Shown: in pieces, positions 30,658-36,044 of the stretch
Position numbering within the stretch: position 1 is the stretch's first letter
Layout: each line of letters begins with the position of its first letter
NCBI GenBank assembly: GCA_937968015.1
Contig: CALBSO010000150.1
Coordinates: forward strand, 1 to 36,044
Source of the DNA: an uncultured Thermomicrobia bacterium
GTDB lineage: Bacteria > Chloroflexota > Chloroflexia > Thermomicrobiales > JALYUS01
DNA: 36,044 nucleotides
Reading direction: 5' to 3'
Notes under the pieces: model-generated
Databases searched by the model: none
Told to the model about the DNA's origin: nothing
Seen by the model: the letters and a program-made list of their open reading frames with translations, nothing else
Program-made: the position numbers and the translations under genes

Positions 30658-30686
30658 AGTCTAGCGTCTGTTTCGCTGCTTGACAA
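30658..30686 (-). promoter_or_regulatory. Predicted promoter of the MerR/AAA/RHH/DnaA-N operon
   Basis: On the minus strand TTGTCA (30686-30681), 17-bp spacer, TAGACT (30663-30658). Transcription would start near 30650, about 120 nt before the MerR-like start. The nearest arm of the 13-bp inverted repeat begins 8 bp upstream of the -35 box, where an activator would bind. Confidence 0.5.
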
Positions 30687-30694
30687 CTCTGTGT

Positions 30695-30756
30695 TCCCAA
30701 TGCGCTAGCCGAGACGATTTCTGTACTATCTGTATCACTCGTTTAGCGCATTGGGA
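30695..30756. promoter_or_regulatory. 13-bp perfect inverted repeat upstream of the operon promoter
   Basis: TCCCAATGCGCTA (30695-30707) and its exact reverse complement (30744-30756) are separated by 36 bp. The same 13-mer recurs once more at 32195-32207. The placement just upstream of a -35 box suggests paired operator sites for a dimeric regulator, possibly the MerR-like or RHH-like product; a replication-protein site is the alternative. Confidence 0.6.
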
Positions 30757-30982
30757 CGCTCTGCGATGGCACCACGACGCGCTCCGACCGTGCGCACGCC
30801 AGACCGCATCATTGCACAACAGGCACAGAACGTACACCTAGTGAATGAGTATTACTCACTCAACCGTGTCTGACAGACAGTATTATGTCATGTCGTTCGG
30901 TTCCGTGCCCCGATGCCGCGAATCTGGCGGAGAGGCCCGCCGGCTCTGTTTCAACCCGGTACCGAGGTCTCGCCAATGCGCG

Positions 30983-32266
30983 TTAGGGGTACGGATAGGC
31001 GTCAATGAGGGTGCCGGAGGCATCACGCAGGCTGACGGTCTCGGGGCCGGTATTGTCGAGGACGCCGCTGGTTTGGCCCCAGTATCGTTTCGTGGCGCTA
31101 TCCGTCCCCTTCCCCGTGTAGAGTGTCACCTGCCCGTCAACCGGCAGCGTGAACGCGCCAAAGGTGTACACATGGCCGCGCGTATCGCGGAGCGTCCAGC
31201 CTGTCATGTCGAGGGGGGCGGACGACCCATTGACGATGACGACCGTCTCGTCGTTCGGGTCGTTACTCGTCGCGTCGCCGTCATACGTGACATCCACGAT
31301 CAGGGCGGCGAGTGTCGGTGTGCCGGTGGCAGGTGTCGTTGAAGACGTGGGCGTCGGTGGTACGGTCGGCTTGGGGGTCGGCGTGGGGGGAATGGCAAGA
31401 AAGGCGCGCCAGGCGCGGTACTGGAGGCCGACATTGCCCGCCTCAACCGCGAAGCCGGGCGGATTGCCGGGCGTGAAGGTCAATACGCGTCGCTCGAAGA
31501 CCTGGATCAGGACGGCGCGCTCCTGCCCGGCGACGCGTACCATACTCCAGTATGCCTCCGTGACCGGAAAGCCGGTCGCGTAGAAGGGCGAGCGGAAGAG
31601 CGGTTCAGTCGCGCCGCCGTCCACGGTGCCACTGCTTGTCATGAAGGCCCAGAAAACGTCGGCGACTGTGTGTTTTGTCTCCGGGACGTACTGCCGTGCG
31701 GCCGCCATCCCTGCCCGCGCGGGATTGTCAGCAACCTGCCCGTCGCGCGTCACAGTCGCGGTGATCGCTGTCCCCGCAGCGAGCGCGGGGGCATTGCGGA
31801 GCGGGCTGAACGTCGCATAGGTCGGGCCGGTCGGGTCGTCGAGGTCACCCGCGACCGTGATCGTAGCCGGAGTGTGCGTCTCGAAGAATGCATCACCGAG
31901 TTGGACATTGCCGGTCAGCATTTCCTCCGCCAGCAGACCGTTCGTGACATAGAACGGGTCTGTCGGATTGCCCTGCGGGTTGGTCAGTTCCATCCGGCTC
32001 TTATCGAAGTATTGGACGAGTCGCGTGCCGCCGGGCGCATCGCGATATGGCTCGGCGAGCGCGCCCGTGCGCGGTTCCGGCCCCCAGATCCACGTCCGTG
32101 CCACGGCCCCGCCGCTCACCGGCCCATCCGTTCGTGCCCACGTCCGCGCGAACGCCGGATCGGCAAACAGGGCCGCAGCGGTGCGATATGTCGCTCCCAA
32201 TGCGCTACCCACACCCGCCAGCAGCACGAACCCGACGATCATCCAACACCAGACCCGTTGTCGCAT
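30983..32266 (-). CDS. Secreted protein with a Chloroflexota-type repeat domain and a lamin-tail domain
   Basis: Exported protein, 427 aa. A signal peptide (MRQRVWCWMIVGFVLLAGVGSALGA) is followed by a domain (about 28-300) with TWARTDGPV, RTWIWGPEP, LVQYFDKSRMEL, GFPVTEAYW and VFERRVLTFTPGNPPGFAVEAGNVG, a pattern common in secreted Chloroflexota proteins of unknown function. After a Thr/Pro-rich linker the last 110 residues form a lamin-tail (LTD) domain: VVIVNGSSAPLDMTGWTLRDTRGHVYTFGAFTLP and SLRDASGTLIDAYPYP. LTD domains in bacteria are often linked to surface or nuclease proteins and may bind other surface molecules. The second of two adjacent ATGs (32266) has GGGGG 5 nt away. The longer open frame to 32737 is considered spurious. 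The 13-mer at 32195 lies in its signal-peptide codons. Confidence 0.82.
   Translation of the reverse strand: MRQRVWCWMIVGFVLLAGVGSALGATYRTAAALFADPAFARTWARTDGPVSGGAVARTWIWGPEPRTGALAEPYRDAPGGTRLVQYFDKSRMELTNPQGNPTDPFYVTNGLLAEEMLTGNVQLGDAFFETHTPATITVAGDLDDPTGPTYATFSPLRNAPALAAGTAITATVTRDGQVADNPARAGMAAARQYVPETKHTVADVFWAFMTSSGTVDGGATEPLFRSPFYATGFPVTEAYWSMVRVAGQERAVLIQVFERRVLTFTPGNPPGFAVEAGNVGLQYRAWRAFLAIPPTPTPKPTVPPTPTSSTTPATGTPTLAALIVDVTYDGDATSNDPNDETVVIVNGSSAPLDMTGWTLRDTRGHVYTFGAFTLPVDGQVTLYTGKGTDSATKRYWGQTSGVLDNTGPETVSLRDASGTLIDAYPYP
32195..32207. repeat. Third copy of TCCCAATGCGCTA
   Basis: Exact match to the arms of the inverted repeat at 30695-30756, here within the signal-peptide region of the lamin-tail protein gene. 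A similar but imperfect word (CCAATGCGCGTTA) occurs near 30973 at that gene's 3' end. Confidence 0.6.
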
Positions 32267-32292
32267 CATTGCCCCCGAAACCTTTGAACCGC

Positions 32293-32365
32293 GAAGGACG
32301 CGAAGAGGGAAAGAAGAAGAGCGTAGTTCGTTTATCGTTCTTCTTTGTGTTTCTTCGCGTCCTTC
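32293..32365. repeat. Nested inverted repeats between divergent genes
   Basis: The outer arms GAAGGACGCGAAGA (32293-32306) and TCTTCGCGTCCTTC (32352-32365) pair over 14 bp. The inner arms AAAGAAGAA (32310-32318) and TTCTTCTTT (32338-32346) pair over 9 bp. The structure sits in the leader or promoter zone shared by the lamin-tail gene and the hydrolase gene and may be a dispersed intergenic element. Confidence 0.8.
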
Positions 32366-32456
32366 CTTCAATCTCTCAGTGTACGGACACTCACCTTCTC
32401 TATCGTACCTGATCGTGGGCCTCCCGTGAACGGCATGGATGCGGTATGCTGCGGGG

Positions 32457-33614
32457 ATGGAAGAACTCCCGTCGGTGCCGATGATGCGCCGTCTTCCCCT
32501 CGCCGTCTCGATCGGTAACCGGCTGATTTCTCCGGATGTGATTGATTGCGCGTTCCGCTGGCGTGGCGCGGCGTGGCTGGCGAATGGCGTCCTCGACCGG
32601 CTGGCGCCCGTGGGGTTGCCACGCGCGGATGGCGCAGCGACGCTCGCGCGTATCCGGTCGTGGGAAGCCTGGCCGGAAGTGTGGTCCGATCGTGCGGACG
32701 AGTATCTCCACGCCGCGGACCGCGCGCCTGATCCCATCGCGCGCCACGATGCCTTGCGCGCTGCCGCGCTCGCTGTCCATGCCGCGCAGTTGCTTGTCTA
32801 CGAACCGGTCGAGCGAAAGCGCTCGCTCGCTCATCGTGCCGCCGCGCTCTATCGCCGCGTCGCGCCCCTACGCGATCCGCCGAGCGAGCGCATCGAATTG
32901 ACCTTCCGCGACGCGCGCGTGCCAGGTTATCTCGCGCTCCCACGGGAGGCCTCGCCATCCCGGCCCGTGCCCCTCGTGCTCTTTTTCAATGGCGGTAGTA
33001 CGGTCAAAGAGGAACTGGACGGCTGGCGGGAGCCGTTTCTCGCCGCCGGCATGGCGACGCTCGCGCTCGATAATCCCGGTACCGGTGAGACATGGGAAGC
33101 GGCACGGTTCACGCCGAATCAAGGTGCGTTACTGGATGACGTACGGCGACTCGTCGCGCGGCGACCGGCGCTCGACGGGCGGATTGCGCTGGTCGGCGTC
33201 AGCCTCGGCGGCATGTTGGCGGTCCATCTCGGGGCGGAAACGTCCGGCCTCGCCGCGGTTGTGACAATCACGACACCCTTCGAGCCGGGCGAGTACATCA
33301 CACGGATGCCGACGCTGACGCAGTGGGAGGTCGTTCATGTGACGGGCTTCCCGATTGATTGCCAGCCCTACGTCTGCACGGCGATGGGTCTCGCGCGTTG
33401 CGCGCCGCACCTCTCTATGCCGCTGCTGGTGATCGGAGCGGGCAGGGATCGCGTCGTGCCGCCCGATGAAGCGCGCCGCCTCTACGATGCCGCCACCCCG
33501 CCCCGCACGCTCCACTGGTATCCCCGCGCCAGCCACTGCTGCTTCTCGTACCTCACCCCGATGCTCACAAACACCGCGCGCTGGCTCAGGAGAGCAATGA
33601 GTGATGAGCAATGA
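32457..33614 (+). CDS. Alpha/beta-hydrolase, esterase or acyl-peptidase type
   Basis: Cytoplasmic alpha/beta-hydrolase, 385 aa, with a helical N-terminal region (about 1-130) and a hydrolase core like FrsA/DUF1100 or dipeptidyl-peptidase relatives. Visible motifs: LVLFFNGGSTVKEE (oxyanion strand), LALDNPGTGET, the nucleophile elbow GVSLGG (Ser near 239), the acid region VIGAGRDRVVPPDEARR, and His in YPRASHCCFSYL. The ATG at 32457 follows GCGGGG; an in-frame ATG at 32439 is possible. No signal peptide. The last codons AMSDEQ and the stop TGA lie in a GAGCAAT heptad array shared with the convergent DinB-like gene. The substrate is unknown. Confidence 0.85.
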   Translation: MEELPSVPMMRRLPLAVSIGNRLISPDVIDCAFRWRGAAWLANGVLDRLAPVGLPRADGAATLARIRSWEAWPEVWSDRADEYLHAADRAPDPIARHDALRAAALAVHAAQLLVYEPVERKRSLAHRAAALYRRVAPLRDPPSERIELTFRDARVPGYLALPREASPSRPVPLVLFFNGGSTVKEELDGWREPFLAAGMATLALDNPGTGETWEAARFTPNQGALLDDVRRLVARRPALDGRIALVGVSLGGMLAVHLGAETSGLAAVVTITTPFEPGEYITRMPTLTQWEVVHVTGFPIDCQPYVCTAMGLARCAPHLSMPLLVIGAGRDRVVPPDEARRLYDAATPPRTLHWYPRASHCCFSYLTPMLTNTARWLRRAMSDEQ

Positions 33615-33654
33615 GCAACGAGACGGATTCGGTCAGCCCTCATTGCTCATTGCT
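33592..33654. repeat. GAGCAAT heptad arrays holding both stops of convergent genes
   Basis: On the plus strand four heptads (GAGCAAT, GAGTGAT, GAGCAAT, GAGCAAC) run from 33592 to 33619 and contain the hydrolase TGA (33612-33614). Two copies of CATTGCT (33641-33654) form the complementary array and contain the DinB-like TGA on the minus strand (33649-33647). A hairpin formed by the two arrays would be shared by both transcripts. Confidence 0.9.
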
Positions 33655-34156
33655 TCGCGCTGGCAATGGCCGCCGTGACTTGATCGAGGTGCGTGCGATC
33701 GTGGTTGCGCAGGTCAGCCATCTGAAGAAGCGTGCGCTCGCCGGAACGCGGGTGAATGCCGGTGCGAGCCAGTTCGTGCGGACGGAGGCCCTCCAGGAGC
33801 GCGGTAATGAGGTCCCGTTCCCGTTTCAGGAAATCGAGCGCGTCGGTGCCGGAGAGCGTCTGGTAGTTTGCCTCCCGAACGCGCGCGTCCTGTTCGTAGG
33901 CGGGTAGTGTGGGATTCTCTTCGATCAGGATCGCGTTGAATCGCTCAGTCCGGTTGAAGGCATCGAAATCGGCGAGGTGGCAGACGACCTCGACAGCGGA
34001 CCACTCCCCTTCCGCCGGACGGTGATGGAGCGTTTCTTCCGTCTCCGGCGCAAAGAGCGCCGCGAACGCATCCGGCGCGTCGTGCAACTCCTTGATGATC
34101 GTCTTGATCTCATCGTTTTCCATCGGTCCCGGCGTGGTGCGTGACATTTCCTGCAT
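33647..34156 (-). CDS. DinB-like four-helix domain protein
   Basis: Small cytoplasmic protein, 169 aa, with a DinB/YfiT-type metal-binding four-helix bundle. Family marks are the WSAVEVVCHLADFDAFNRTERF segment (first His near the end of helix 2) and the final HDRTHLDQVTAAI, giving the Hx3H pair. Relatives act as bacillithiol/mycothiol-dependent S-transferases or damage-response proteins; no specific thiol partner can be inferred. AAAGGAG stands about 9 nt before the start. The last residues ASAKQ and the TGA lie in the heptad array shared with the convergent hydrolase gene. Confidence 0.87.
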   Translation of the reverse strand: MQEMSRTTPGPMENDEIKTIIKELHDAPDAFAALFAPETEETLHHRPAEGEWSAVEVVCHLADFDAFNRTERFNAILIEENPTLPAYEQDARVREANYQTLSGTDALDFLKRERDLITALLEGLRPHELARTGIHPRSGERTLLQMADLRNHDRTHLDQVTAAIASAKQ

Positions 34157-34235
34157 CTGGCGGGCTCCTTTGCTTCACGATTCCTGCCGTCAAGTGTATC
34201 GTAGCGAATTGCGCGGTCGGACGAAAGCCGGACAT

Positions 34236-34475
34236 TCAGCGCGGACAATCGCGGTCGGTTTCGTCGGGATGAGCCGCGCGCCGGGCGCGCAAAACCGTAC
34301 GCAGGATTGACGCCACGAGTGCGTAGCCGATCAGCGCGACGGAAAGCAGGCCGAGAAAGACCGGCAGAAACCGGCTCAGGAAGGCGTCGAAGAGGGCGGC
34401 GAAAATGAGCAACCCGAAGAAGAAAACGAGCATCGTGACGAGCGCGAAACCGCGCCAGCCGCGCTCGTCGTTCAC
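34236..34475 (-). CDS. Small two-helix membrane protein
   Basis: Protein of 79 aa from a GTG start. It has two hydrophobic stretches, FALVTMLVFFFGLLIFAALFDAF and FLPVFLGLLSVALIGYALVASIL, a basic segment after them (RTVLRARRAAHP) and a charged tail. The GTG overlaps the TGA of the upstream small gene by 4 nt (GTGA), supporting this start over the open frame to 34571. No domain recognised; the paired small membrane proteins may form one complex. Confidence 0.6.
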   Translation of the reverse strand: MNDERGWRGFALVTMLVFFFGLLIFAALFDAFLSRFLPVFLGLLSVALIGYALVASILRTVLRARRAAHPDETDRDCPR

Positions 34476-34675
34476 AGCGGGAGTGCCGCCGCGAGCAGGG
34501 CGACAAGCGCCCAGAGAAGCATCATGACGACCGCGAGCACGAGCCAGATGAGCAAACACCCGAGCGCGCACGCTCCGGTCATCTCACCCGCGCCGAACAG
34601 CCCCATGCCCGCGAACGCGTCCCTGGCCGTTTTGCTGCTCGCCGCGTCCTTGATCGAACGTATCCCGCTCTTCAT
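34472..34675 (-). CDS. Small membrane protein upstream of the coupled partner
   Basis: Protein of 67 aa. An amphipathic charged N-terminus (KSGIRSIKDAASSKTARDAFAGMG) precedes a long hydrophobic segment (CALGCLLIWLVLAVVMMLLWALVALLAAALPL) that could form one or two helices. It overlaps the next small gene by 4 nt. There is no clear ribosome site before the ATG. No homologue recognised. The segment with two Cys (GACALGC) could be lipid-modified or metal-bound, but this is speculative. Confidence 0.5.
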   Translation of the reverse strand: MKSGIRSIKDAASSKTARDAFAGMGLFGAGEMTGACALGCLLIWLVLAVVMMLLWALVALLAAALPL

Positions 34676-34775
34676 ACGGGAAGGATACCACGAATGGGGA
34701 GCAGTCAGCAGCCGGCCGACGGCACCAATTCATTGCCTCTCACCATGGCGGAAAATAACCGGTCTTCTCGATCTC

Positions 34776-34810
34776 GCTCTCTGCTCTTTGCTGCCCGCTG
34801 CCCGCTCCGT
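34776..34810. repeat. Degenerate GCT-type heptad tract
   Basis: Five consecutive 7-bp units, all beginning GCT: GCTCTCT, GCTCTTT, GCTGCCC, GCTGCCC, GCTCCGT. The tract ends exactly at the -35 box of the predicted promoter. It contains no stop codon on the plus strand, and no gene ends here, so it differs from the gene-end arrays. Confidence 0.6.
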
Positions 34811-34839
34811 TTGACGCGCGGCACGGCGGCGCGTACACT
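34811..34839 (+). promoter_or_regulatory. Predicted sigma-70-type promoter of the Pro/Gly/Tyr-rich gene
   Basis: TTGACG (34811-34816), exactly 17 bp, TACACT (34834-34839). Transcription would start near 34846 and leave a leader of about 160 nt before the ATG at 35004. Confidence 0.55.
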
Positions 34840-35003
34840 GTGATCGTCCGTACTCTCGTTGTGCATGATCGGTCGCGTTTTTCGTCATCGCGGTGGAACA
34901 CCAATCGCGCCACTGATGAGAGTGAAACGCCCGGATGGTCACAAGCGAGTGCATGCGGTGTGAAGGGGCGGCGCGACGACGCGCGTAGAGGGAGGCACCG
35001 ACA

Positions 35004-36000
35004 ATGAGCGATGACGAGCGAACCCGGCTCGGAGGACCGCCCAGCGGACCACCCGGCGGGCAACCCGGTGGTTACGGTCAGCCACCTGGGGGGCAAGGAG
35101 GCTATGGGGCTCCACCGCCCCAACAAGGCGGTTACGGCGCGCCGCCCCCGCCGCAAGGAGGCTATGGCGCTCCTCCACCGCCGCCTCAACAAGGCGGCTA
35201 CGGCCAGCCACCGCCGCAACAGGGAGGCTACGGCCAGCCTCCACCCCCACCGCCGCAACCCGGTTACGGCGCTCCGCCGCAACGACCGGGTGGCTATGGT
35301 GCGCCGCCCCCGCCGCAACCCGGCTATGGGGCTCCACCGCCGCCCCAACAAGGCGGCTACGGCGCACCTCAGCAACAGGGAGGCTATGGCGCGCCCCCGC
35401 CGGCGTATCCCGGCGGGCCGGGTCCCCGCACAATCTCCTTCGACTTCAATGCACTGATCGCCAGCCTCCGGCTCGGTGACATCCTCGCCATCGGTGGCGG
35501 GCTACTTTTCTGGATTGCCAAATATTTCAAGGAAGTAGCCATCAAGGTTGACACGAAAACCCCCGGATTCGCCAATAGTGGTGATCTTTGCCAGAGCCGG
35601 GGAGCCAATTGCAATGGCTGGGTTGCGACACGGGGAATCTGGGACTTCCTTGAGATCATCTTGTTCCTGGCTCCAATCGTTATCTTCGTGATTGCGGAGC
35701 TCAATGTCGTTCCGCAAGTGAAGGCGAACAAGGCATGGATCTACACCGGAATCGGCGGTGGTCTCGTTCTCCTGACGATCATCGCCTTTCTCGACGCGAA
35801 GAGCCAATTCGGTGGAAGCGGTCTTACCGGTCTGTCGGTCAGTCCATCCATCGGCTTCTTTCTTCTCATCATCTTCGGCCTTGTTGTTGTTGCGGGAGGC
35901 TTGATGAAGCAGGCGATCATCCCCTGGGATGACGCGGTCTCGTTCGGTGGCGGTCTCGCGGCCAATCGCGGTCCTCAGCCCTTCTCCAGCACCTACTACC
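35004..36000 (+). CDS. Membrane protein with a Gly/Tyr/Pro/Gln-rich disordered N-terminus, 3' truncated
   Basis: Partial protein, about 332 genomic residues. GGGAGG precedes the ATG. After MSDDERTRLGG, residues about 12-140 are tandem low-complexity repeats of the form GGYGAPPPPQ and GGYGQPPPQQ, with period near 10, probably disordered and possibly prone to condensation. The rest has about four hydrophobic helices (DILAIGGGLLFWIAKYF, FLEIILFLAPIVIFVIAEL, AWIYTGIGGGLVLLTIIAFL, FFLLIIFGLVVVAGGLM) with a loop containing two Cys (LCQSRGANCNGW). Pro/Gly-rich tails of this kind occur on various bacterial membrane proteins; the function is unknown. The reading frame leaves genomic sequence at about 35999; the apparent ending LSLIHI is adapter. 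Confidence 0.7.
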
Positions 36001-36044
36001 TGTCTCTTATACACATCTGACGCTGCCGACGATCTTACGCGTGT
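36000..36044. other. Nextera adapter read-through at the contig end
   Basis: From 36000 the sequence is the 19-bp Tn5 mosaic end (CTGTCTCTTATACACATCT, 36000-36018), then GACGCTGCCGACGA (36019-36032), which completes the read-1 Nextera adapter. The next 8 bases, TCTTACGC, match the reverse complement of the commonly used i5 index GCGTAAGA, and GTGT begins the P5 part. This is library sequence, not organism DNA. Confidence 0.97.

Larger units (their letters stand above)
30529..30982. other. Noncoding control region, candidate origin or operator
   Basis: 454 bp without a convincing gene, less GC-rich than its surroundings. It holds the operon promoter (30658-30686), a 13-bp inverted repeat (30695-30756), an odd palindrome TGAGTATTACTCA (30846-30858) and repeated CGTACAC words (near 30648 and 30832). 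A half-match to parS (CGTGAAACA near 30545) is present. No DnaA boxes or regular iterons are obvious, so an origin is only a possibility. Confidence 0.4.
34676..35003. other. Intergenic region with promoter and heptad-like tract
   Basis: About 330 bp between the divergent small membrane genes and the Pro/Gly-rich gene. It contains the tract at 34776-34810, the promoter at 34811-34839 and a ribosome site GGGAGG before 35004. No additional gene found. Confidence 0.5.

Noticed and set aside
34740..35375. Arg/Leu-rich 211-aa minus-strand frame
   Set aside because: Complement of the Pro/Gly/Tyr-rich repeats; its repetitiveness is inherited from the real gene.
35502..36014. 170-aa minus-strand frame beginning MYKRQ
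   Set aside because: Its start codon lies in the Nextera adapter and the frame is antisense to the membrane protein.
1..36044. tRNA, rRNA or riboswitch genes
   Set aside because: None was recognised by eye in the intergenic regions; a covariance-model search would be needed to exclude small RNAs.

Overview
The window reads as one assembled contig from a bacterium of high GC content, most likely a member of the Chloroflexota (Thermomicrobia/Sphaerobacter-like). The grounds are the Thr/Pro-rich linkers of its lipoproteins, a secreted repeat-type domain typical of that phylum, Tat-lipoprotein peptide-binding proteins beside C45 acyltransferase-like genes and an RpiR regulator, and a DnaA-N-domain protein. 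The phylum call is inference. No rRNA, tRNA, CRISPR array or transposase was seen. The right end is not genomic: from 36000 it is Nextera sequencing adapter, so the last gene is cut there and acquires a false C-terminus.

Layout. 39-6320: a peptide-uptake locus, with two tandem C45/AAT-type acyltransferase paralogues and a DppB-like permease on the minus strand, divergent from an RpiR regulator and a Tat-lipoprotein DppA-like binding protein. 6387-8933: a double-length malic enzyme made of two fused malic-enzyme units, the first with a lost metal site. 9162-12586: PKD lipoprotein, a ParA-ParB operon, and a hemolysin III/PAQR membrane protein. 13056-15382: KdpE-like regulator and short KdpD-like kinase. 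15652-22052: subtilisin-like lipoprotein, Amt ammonium transporter, large multi-spanning GT-C-like protein, creatininase. 22457-25961: cupredoxin, inorganic pyrophosphatase, pseudo-receiver plus tandem rhodanese, nucleotidyltransferase. 25986-30528: a minus-strand unit of MerR-like, ExeA-like AAA ATPase, ribbon-helix-helix-like, unknown and DnaA-N/winged-helix proteins, preceded by a noncoding region with an unusual 13-bp inverted repeat. 30983-36000: lamin-tail-domain secreted protein, alpha/beta hydrolase, DinB-like protein, two small membrane proteins, and a Pro/Gly/Tyr-rich membrane protein.

Two things stand out. First, short tandem arrays (mostly 7-bp units, different at each site) sit on gene 3' ends, and in seven of the 31 genes with an intact 3' end the stop codon itself lies inside a repeat. 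Because 7, 8 and 13 are not multiples of three, most of these arrays can put a stop codon in every frame, and several are arranged as inverted pairs between convergent genes. Second, the MerR/AAA/RHH/DnaA-N operon with its own upstream dyad, in a window that also carries parAB, looks like a possible replication-initiation module of a plasmid, chromid or integrated element. Its function is not shown by the sequence alone.
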